A DNA stretch of 64,000 nt from Liquidambar formosana (lineage: Eukaryota; Streptophyta; Magnoliopsida; Saxifragales; Altingiaceae), in the NCBI GenBank assembly GCA_039720395.1, contig CM077822.1, forward strand, positions 25,373,578-25,437,577. The letters are read 5' to 3'. The notes under the pieces were generated by a model. That model did not search any database and was not told where the DNA came from. It worked only from the letters and a program-made list of their open reading frames with translations. Within the stretch, counting starts at the first letter, position 1. Every line of letters begins with the position of its first letter. Below, in pieces: positions 57,076-64,000 of the stretch. The position numbers were made by a program, and so were the translations under genes.

Positions 57076-58395
57076 TGTTATCCCAAGTGTAAAACCCTAG
57101 AGGGGGGGTGAATAGGGTTTATAGCCAATTAAAAGTAATTATGACAAATTAAAATTCAGATTATTGCAAGCTAGAGAAAATTTAACAATAAGCAATAATG
57201 AGAAGAGTTAGAGAATCCAAACACAAGAATTTAACGAGGTTTGGCCTTCCCGCCTACGTCCTCACCTCAAGAGTGCCGCTTAAGGATTCCACAATCCACT
57301 ATGACAATCTCCTTCAAGGGTGGAGATCAAACCTTTTACAAAAAGAAGCTCTCTTCAAGACAAATCTCTCTTGTCTCACTAGGGTTCACACAACCCTTAC
57401 AATACTTGAATTTGGAGTTGGTTTGTTGTAAACAATCTCTCTAGAAGAAAATACAACTCTTGAAAGCTCAACAAACTTCTAATAATTGCTCAATTGAATG
57501 CTCTTTAAGAATTAGGGTTTGAAATCTCTTTTTCAAAGGATGGGAATTGATTGCTCTTGTATGGATACTCATAAATGAGTTTGAAGGCTTATATTTATAC
57601 CCATTTGGCCTATTATGGCTGTTGCAAGCATTAAATGCTGGGAAAGAGCCGTTTGGTAGCAATTAATGCTTCATTTGGCTTTAAAAAAACTAGCTGTTAT
57701 AGCCTGTTCGAGTGATTTAGTCGACTAAAAGTACCCATGTAGTCGACTAGAAATATTAGTAGTGAAAATATGGCAAATCTGCATGATTTAGTCGACTAAA
57801 AGTCCTTATTTAGTCGACTACAAATATCAGTAGTCAAATTAGGCTTATATCACATGATTTAGTCGACTACATCCATGATGTAGTCAACTAAACCTTGGAT
57901 TTTCAAGGTTTAGCCTTCTTTTCATGTGTTTTCTATACTTGGACCAATTTCTATCAACTTAAGCCTCTTATGAATGATAAATATAATTCAATTGAGGGTC
58001 CTAAAGTCCTTCTAGGTCAAGAGAGCAAAGTCATGAGCAATTATGTACATTTTGGAACTTAAAACCTCACTTGTAGCCTAAATGAGTCTTCATTGACGAT
58101 GATTGCATGGCTTCAGGTGCTTGTAGGTCCATTTCTAGCTTTTTATGCTCTTGTTGCATCATGCTTGAGTTTCTTTGACGTTTTGGACACGAGCCTTGAG
58201 TTCCATGGCTTGATTGAGCTTTTGAGTGCATGTACTTGAGTCATTTGACCCTTAAGCTTATGCTTGAAACAATTTGATCTTGATTACCTAGCTTTGATCA
58301 TGTTCTTGACATTTAAACCATTAGAACTAACATCGATCTTTTTTTATCATCAAAATCTCAGATATGCTCTTGGTTAAAAACCTTTAGGTCTGACA
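57076..58395 (-). repeat. 5' LTR of Copia II
   Basis: 1320 bp, minus strand TGTCAGACC...GGGATAACA. Palindrome cluster TTTAGTCGACTAAA at about 57715-57890, then TATA-like sequence near 57590-57605. Matches 45645-46956. Confidence 0.95.
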
Positions 58396-58607
58396 CACAC
58401 TTAGCCAAATTTCAACATTTTAAACCCGAAGCTGCAAATATGGCCAAACACACACTTAAGATACTTGATGCACAAAAGCAAGCATCAAATCAAAAATAAC
58501 ATCATACCAAACATGAGGTTATCCAAAAAAAAAAAAAATCAAGGGATTAACTACGCTAATTATACATTAAGCCGTAATAATCCCTATTAAGAAAACAGGT
58601 CCTCACA

Positions 58608-58985
58608 ATTTTTTTTTTATAAAAAAAACAACTTAAATTTTGAATATTTGTGGAATATGCCTTCAATATCCTATGAAAATAATTAAAATTAAGTGTTTGA
58701 TGCTAAATTTAACTTATTAATACGGTTAAATTTAAGTGATTGTAATTAAATTTTGATTTTTGGAAATGGGTTTTACGAAATAGCTACATGGAACTCTTTT
58801 TTTTATTTTATAAAAAATAAATTACATTTTAAATATGTGTAATTTGGTTCAAAATCCTTTGAAAATAGTTAAATCTAATTGTTTGAAACTAAATTTAAAT
58901 TATTAAAATGATTAAATTTTACTTGTTGTAACTAAATTAATTTTTTAAAGTGGTTTTTCTGAAACAGTTACATGTAACTGTTTTA
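58608..58985. repeat. Right units of the tandem repeat of about 185 bp
   Basis: Two imperfect units with boundaries at about 58785 (CTACATGGAACT) and 58967 (TTACATGTAACT), each with a TTTAAGTGATTGTAATTAAAT-like core. Continues the unit at 43190-43389. Confidence 0.65.
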
Positions 58986-61900
58986 AAAAGAAATGTATAA
59001 ATTTTGAATAACTATATGATTTTTACTTCTCTATCCTATTAAAGAAAGGAGGAGAATAGAGATGTAGAGAGAGAGGTTCAAGTTTCACATCACAAATCTA
59101 GGTTATTTTGATCATCATGAAGGTGCAGTACAGGAAATAAAATATTAGAAATTTGGAATATTTTGTCCCCAATCTTTCAAATCTACTTGTTAAAAAAAAG
59201 AAAAAAAGAAGAAGAAAAAGATAGAGGGAAATGAAAACCCAAACTGAACCTTGCAAGAAAAGACAGTACTACCTTTAACTTTGTTACATCACCCAAAGCC
59301 CTAATTGACTATAGTAGAGCAATTCATATAAGAATTGGTATTTCTCCTCTTTTCTTCTTTAATTTCTATTCCTCTGTATTCTGCCACAACAAATCACGAG
59401 TTGTGTTTCTACTTGACAAAAACCTATGGTTGGGCATTGGTGGGGGCAGTTTAAGAGAAGACATGGGTTGATTTCATCTCGATGCGTCGAGACCCTTGAG
59501 GACATGGGTTATTGACCTGGAGCTTCTCTTGCATTAAGAAATAGTTGGCATAGAGATGGAAGAGCAGAATAAAGGAGTTGGCTGTTTAGCTCAGTGATTT
59601 GGACCCATGTGTAGGTGATGACTTGGGTGAACTGAGCCTTATTTTTGCATTAGCTAACTCTATATATATATATATATAGAGATAGAGAGAGAGAGAGAGA
59701 TAGAGAAGTAGGATGAGTATATTTTGTTTCAGAGAAAAAAATGGATGTGGATGCGCAGTAAAAAGAAAACAAAACAAGAAAGCATTTTAGTCCAAAAGGA
59801 TTTAAGGCGAACTTATCCCCTCATAAGAATTTACATCCCTATGCCTTTATAATTCTTATAATATGGACTTGTGGCTAAAGTTCAAAAAAAATAAATAAAT
59901 AATAAAAAAATGAAAAAAAGAAAAGAGAGGAAAAACCATTGAGATTTATAGCTCATAGATAGGATCGAAGGCCAAACTTGCCCAAGGAAAAGGCCCCAAA
60001 TGATGCAGTTTTCTGGGGAGAGTGAACGTCGTCGTCTAAGGTGTATAAGGTGAACGGTTCGCTTTAGCATCCAGTCATCCACTCGCTACTCCTCATCAGT
60101 CTACACTCTACAACTCCACCGCTCTGCTGCTCTCCCCTCTCTCTTTCTTTCTCTCTTCTCAAAACACAGTCTTCTAGTAGAGATCGTGCTATGGAAGTTT
60201 GCCGAGAGAACTGACGTAACGAATTATATACATATTTGAAGTTTTATATATATATATATATATATAATATTCCATTGTTTGGTTCCCAAGAAAATGAAAA
60301 AGCCCCCAACTTCCCTAGCTAGATAATTAGGGTGAAGTTCAGTTGAGTTGGTTTTTGTTCTAGCTAAACGTACCCAACAACAAAGATTTATATGTTTCTG
60401 TTAATTATACAATCTATTCTGTTCCTTCGGTTTCAGAGTAACCAAAGGGAGGGTTTAAGTCATTCTGTTCCTTTGGTGCAAGGTCGTGTTTTTTTCTTTT
60501 TCTTTTTCTTTTTCAAAAACCCATTCTTGAAACTTGAAATTCCCATTTGAAACGTGGTTACTAGTTTCCATTAGCTCATTTCTTCTTTCCGAACATACTG
60601 AACCATTTTTTTGAATTGGAATCAAATACGCCCTTCAATTGTTTGATATGTTTCCACTATTTTTGTTTCTGTTTTTTTTTTTTTTTTTTGTTTTTGTTTT
60701 TGTTTTTTTGTTTTTTTGTTTTTTGTGCTTATAAATTGAATTTGGGTCATTGAGACTTCATTTGATAACGAGAAGTTTGCACGCATCCCAAATTTGGGAA
60801 GAAGAAGAAGTTGTTTGAGAGTAAGGTTTTAGCTTTACTTGAATAAAAGTATTAGGGTGTGTTACTGTGTTTGATGGTCCCATGTGAGTTGAATAGTTTC
60901 ATTATGTATTTGCAGATACTTTGTGTGAACAAAATCTATGGTTGCAAATGATGAAATTCAACACGATGGCATTTCATAAATTGTTTAAAATTTATCCTAT
61001 ATTACCAATAAAATTTATGATTCTAACCTTTTTTGTTTTTTTAGATGGTCCATGTAAATTACAATTAATCCATTCGGACAACCAAACTAGCCATTAGATT
61101 TTTCTTAATCAGGATATTGTTGGTATTGTTAGGATTTGAATGAGTTATTCAGTTTCCAACTCGGCAGAACCAGGATTTTATCTTGGGGCTGGCCAAAGTG
61201 TGAATAAAAAAAAATTTACCACTCAATAATGAAAAACATACTAAGATTCAAAACTAAATTAATACATCAAAAATAAAACTAGCATCTATTCAAAGTTAAC
61301 AAAAGAAAAGACACATACCACTATATGAACTCTAAATTCTCATTTAGATTTTCAAATCCCAAAAAATAGAAATAAATAAGTAAAGAGGGGGAGGGTAGCG
61401 CATTAGACCTTGAATCGTGAAGTATGGAAAGCTAAATAGCCTATTCTAGCTTATAGCACTTAATGACTTAATTGCAATTTATTTTCAACTAGCCTTTGCA
61501 ATTTCTTGATAAATCTTATTCATGCAATGGATATAATTAGGCCAAAAAAATAAAAATAAAAAAACAATAAAAGATGGAAAATAAAATTTTAATACAAAAA
61601 ATTAAACAATAACTCTTTTATTAATATGGCCACTTTCAAAGAAGCCAAATAGATTATTCTTTGAACTCTTATATTATTGTCCTAATTAATATTATTTGAA
61701 ATTTGAAAACAACTAATAAGTAAAATTGATTCTATTTACGAAAAAAAAAATGACTCTCTCTCTCTCTCTTTTCATACGAATTATGTAACAAATTCCAAAG
61801 TATAACTCACCAAAAAATTGAGACAAAATGAATCAAAAAACAAAAAAATTGAAACATATTAGACAAATAGACATAGACCAAAAAACAAAAATAAAAATAA

Positions 61901-62657
61901 AAGATAAACACAAAAACCATAAAACACAATATCATAAAGCAAAAAAATAAAAATAAAAAAAATGGTAAAATAAAACAAAACAAAAAGCATGAATTTTTTT
62001 TTAAAAAAAGGTAAATAAAAAAAATAAAAAATTGTACCTGGTGAGGAGACATGGAGTTGTTCTTCTCTAAACTCCAATGACTCGGTGAGAATGTGAGATA
62101 TTGAGATGCTATTAGAGGAGCCAATGGCGTATGATAAAAAAAACACAATGAGAAGATGTGCTCTTAATCTCCTGGTTGACGATTAAGGTTCAAAAAAGTG
62201 AAAACCTAAAGTATTGTAGTATTGTTTTGTTCAAGGAAAGTGAAAAGCCTATGAAATGGGGAAGTTATTGAGCCGTACAAGGCAAATAGAAGAATAGACG
62301 GTCAAAACTCAAGTACAAAAGGGTTTTGTCTTTTGGGTAATGAATTTATTTTGGACTTTGTTTTTTGTGTATAAACTCAAAAAAAAAATTTGTTTTCTGG
62401 ACTTTGCCTTTTGGATATATAATTGGTATTGGACTTTTGGTTATAGAGTAGGAGTTAAGCTTATTATCTATTGGACCATTGTGTTAAAGAAAAAAAAATT
62501 CAAAATTACTCTTATTTTGGTACAATGGAAGGGGTTCGAATGCCTAATCCATCCTACTCTTAGGGTTCGAATCCCTAATTCATCCTACTCTTACTTTTTT
62601 TCCCACCTTGCTCTAGTTCAATTGACTTTTAACCTTTATATTTTAACTATATCAGAA

Positions 62658-62693
<36 letters not shown>

Positions 62694-62935
62694 TCACTCT
62701 CATCAAATCACGATTACAAGGAAAGGTAAGTAAGAAGATCGGTTCGTTTGCAAGCCCTATTCCCAAGGCAGTCAAGTTGCACCCTAGCCCTTTAATATTC
62801 CCTCTATTTAACGCCTAATTCGGGCATTCACATACTACGACACACCGTTCGGCCGTTCCGCGTCTTTGGTTTCCTCTCTCCGTATATATTTTTATTCATG
62901 ATTGATTGACGAATCACGCAGAGGACCTTTGGCGG
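58986..62935. other. Intergenic DNA with simple repeats
   Basis: No protein gene supported. (AT)n/(GA)n at 59660-59704, (AT)n near 60248-60266, T-rich (TTTTTG)n near 60670-60726, CT run near 61750-61770, A-rich tract 61810-62030, T-run 62661-62692. Near 61165 the string GCAGAACCAGGATTTTATCTTGGGG resembles one end of a MITE K-type element. A CT-rich, 5'UTR-like stretch lies at 60110-60180. 62750-62935 is probably the promoter and leader of the next gene. Confidence 0.5.
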
Positions 62936-63128
62936 ATGGAGTTGTGGTCGTACCAACCCACGCCCAAGCAGCTGGCCATGACGGTGGTCTGCTTCGTCAC
63001 CGGCGCCTCCCTATTCGCAGTTGGAGCTCACCTCTCGTTGGCCCCCAAACAAGCTCTTACAAATACCAAAGCTCGCAACGATTTCCATCTAACAACGCCT
63101 CAAAAAGATGACATTATTAACTCTCTAG
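62936..63128 (+). CDS. First coding exon of an unrecognised plant gene, small membrane-protein N-terminus
   Basis: ATG at 62936 opens MELWSYQPTPKQLAMTVVCF, continuing with a hydrophobic segment (about residues 14-34, TVVCFVTGASLFAVGAHLSL) that could be a membrane anchor, then a polar stretch ending ...KKDDIINSL-like. The exon seems to end at 63128, before GTACAC, leaving a phase-1 codon; the following intron leaves the window. Local GC content and codon use are clearly higher than in the surroundings, unlike the retroelements. Upstream a three-codon uORF (ATG ATT GAT TGA, 62898-62909) and CT-rich leader fit a 5' UTR. I do not recognise the family. The downstream exons needed to identify it are outside the window. 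Confidence 0.65.
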
Positions 63129-64000
63129 GTACACTTAAAACAATTTTCTTTCAAAGGGTTTAATTTATTCTAATTATTTTTTGTCTGGTTGCTGTGAATT
63201 TGAGGAATTGAAAAGAAAACTGTTATTTGAAATCTTACGGGCTTGTTTGTTGCTTTACTCTGAAAACAGTTTCCCTCCTCACAGTCGCGCAAAAAAGCAA
63301 GTTTGGGAATCTGGGTTTTGAAAAATATTTTCTTGAAGTAAGCCAATCTTCAGAGAACATAAAAGGTTTCTGCTTTTTCTGTTTTCTGCTTATGAAACGT
63401 AAAACCGCTGAAAATAATATGCTCTCAAAAGTTCTCATTTTTTTTTTACTGACAATGCCCTTTTGGGAACAGATTTCAGAGTACACAGCCAAAGAGGCAC
63501 TTACAATTTATTTTAATAAATTTATTTTATTTTTTATATGTTAATTTTGTTTTCCATGAAATGAAAAACAGGCTCGTACATTTTATAGGCTCAGTGGACT
63601 GATGATTTTGGTTTCTCGGGTCCCGCAACAATGAAAATTGTAAGATTCAAAACATCCAGTTGTTTTCTTTTCATACCATTTTTCTCAGCAACCAAAAGGT
63701 GCTGGTTTCCGATTTGGGTTACCCGTTCAGATTATGTTCTTGCATTGATTAATTTTGCACAGCCTGCATGTATTCTATTGTCATAGGATATGAGCAAATA
63801 AGACCAAGGAGGATTTTTTTTCTTTTTTTGTTTGAAGCCTGGGAATGTGTAGTACATTATTTTGATAAATTTATAAAATAGTTTAAACTAACAAGCATTA
63901 CAATTTATAGAAGGATTCTTTGGAATTGAAGGTGCTCTAGTAAAAGTAGGAACAGAAATGAGGGAATAGTTAATATTGATGGACAGAAGATACCATAAAA
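63129..64000 (+). other. Probable intron 1 of the same gene
   Basis: T-rich sequence following the donor GTACAC with no further convincing exon before the window ends. Contains a possible MITE. Confidence 0.4.
63238..63576. mobile_element. Possible MITE in the intron
   Basis: Ends CGGGCTTGTTT and AAACAGGCTCG are inverted copies with two differences, flanked by TA on both sides (63236-63237, 63577-63578). The 2-bp flank is weak evidence by itself. Confidence 0.4.

Larger units (their letters stand above)
45645..58395 (-). mobile_element. Copia II: Sirevirus-type Copia element with both LTRs, interrupted by LTR D
   Basis: Complete structure with exact duplication CACAC at 45640-45644 and 58396-58400, inside LTR E. 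Minus-strand order: LTR, primer site, gag, protease, integrase (split by LTR D), RT, RNase H, extra ORF, two polypurine tracts, LTR. About 9.7 kb without D. LTRs differ by a few percent by eye (about 10 changes in the first 220 bp). Many stops and frameshifts: dead but structurally the best-preserved element here. Confidence 0.96.
43390..58607 (-). mobile_element. LTR E: solo LTR (about 2.46 kb) containing Copia II
   Basis: Plus-strand ends are TGTAACGACCCG at 43390 and CAGGTCCTCACA at 58607, the same termini as LTR D in reverse. Flanks ATTTA (43385-43389) and ATTTT (58608-58612), one mismatch. LTR pieces are 43390-45644 and 58396-58607. Minus-strand features: palindrome cluster at 45178-45320, TATA-like sequence near 45110, R-region hairpin TGAGCGTGTAGCTCA near 43840. 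TGTAACGACCC ends are common in Tekay/Del chromoviruses, so that lineage is suggested but unproven. Confidence 0.85.

Noticed and set aside
59580..59640. tRNA-like string TTTAGCTCAGTGATTTGGAC
   Set aside because: It has a box-A-like part but no matching acceptor or anticodon arms. At most a SINE relic.
60110..60210. CT-rich stretch followed by a short ATG frame (MEVCREN) as a gene start
   Set aside because: The frame closes after seven codons and no following exon could be supported. It may be an untranslated exon but evidence is lacking.
61807..62148. 113-codon Phe/Leu-rich frame on the minus strand
   Set aside because: Translation of an A-rich low-complexity tract; no domain, no conserved start context.

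Overview
This window is plant nuclear DNA. It is an AT-rich, gene-poor heterochromatic block built almost entirely of LTR retrotransposon remains inserted into one another. The plant assignment rests on two Copia elements of Sirevirus (SIRE/Maximus) type, which have a tRNA-Met primer site, a gag with two CCHC knuckles, the RT block MSMMGEL, an extra 3' ORF and doubled polypurine tracts. Many 2.5-3.1 kb solo LTRs, hAT-type MITEs and an Au-like SINE trace also fit a plant. There are no bacterial genes, CRISPR arrays or rRNA genes, and I support no tRNA gene.

Layout. Positions 1-24777 hold a decayed Copia element (Copia I, + strand; its 5' LTR is cut by the window edge). It is interrupted by LTR A (782-3773) in gag, LTR B (4538-12930) in gag, and LTR G (17817-23420) in its 3' LTR. 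B contains B' (5260-10949), which contains C (7467-10453). G contains H (18572-21176). Copia I itself sits in an older LTR, F, whose 3' end is 24778-25673. Next come single-copy-looking DNA, LTR J (27011-32662) with LTR I inside (28380-31396), AT-rich DNA with two small hAT MITEs (36628-36941, 37278-37571), and LTR M (37971-40912). An imperfect tandem repeat of about 185 bp follows. LTR E (43390-58607, minus) split it, E was later split by Copia II (45645-58395, minus), and Copia II was split by LTR D (51568-54640). The last 5 kb is simple-repeat-rich DNA ending in the only credible host gene, a first coding exon at 62936-63128.

Most boundaries are set by TG...CA termini plus 5-bp target-site duplications read directly from the sequence; a few duplications have one mismatch. 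Both Copia elements are dead, with stops and frameshifts in gag, protease, integrase and RT. Every solo LTR lacks coding capacity.

The most interesting signals are not genes. (1) The A/B/C/G/H/I/M LTR family carries a module of hairpins near its 3' end whose stems keep pairing while their bases change between copies, which suggests a conserved RNA structure. (2) Most LTR families here carry a cluster of short palindromes just upstream of the TATA box, and the same AGTCGACT core appears both in Copia II and in the unrelated D/E LTRs. (3) The B/H-type LTRs keep a consensus 5' splice donor. (4) Copia II has an extra ORF of about 400 codons downstream of RNase H. Family names below Copia/Sirevirus are tentative because no database search was possible.
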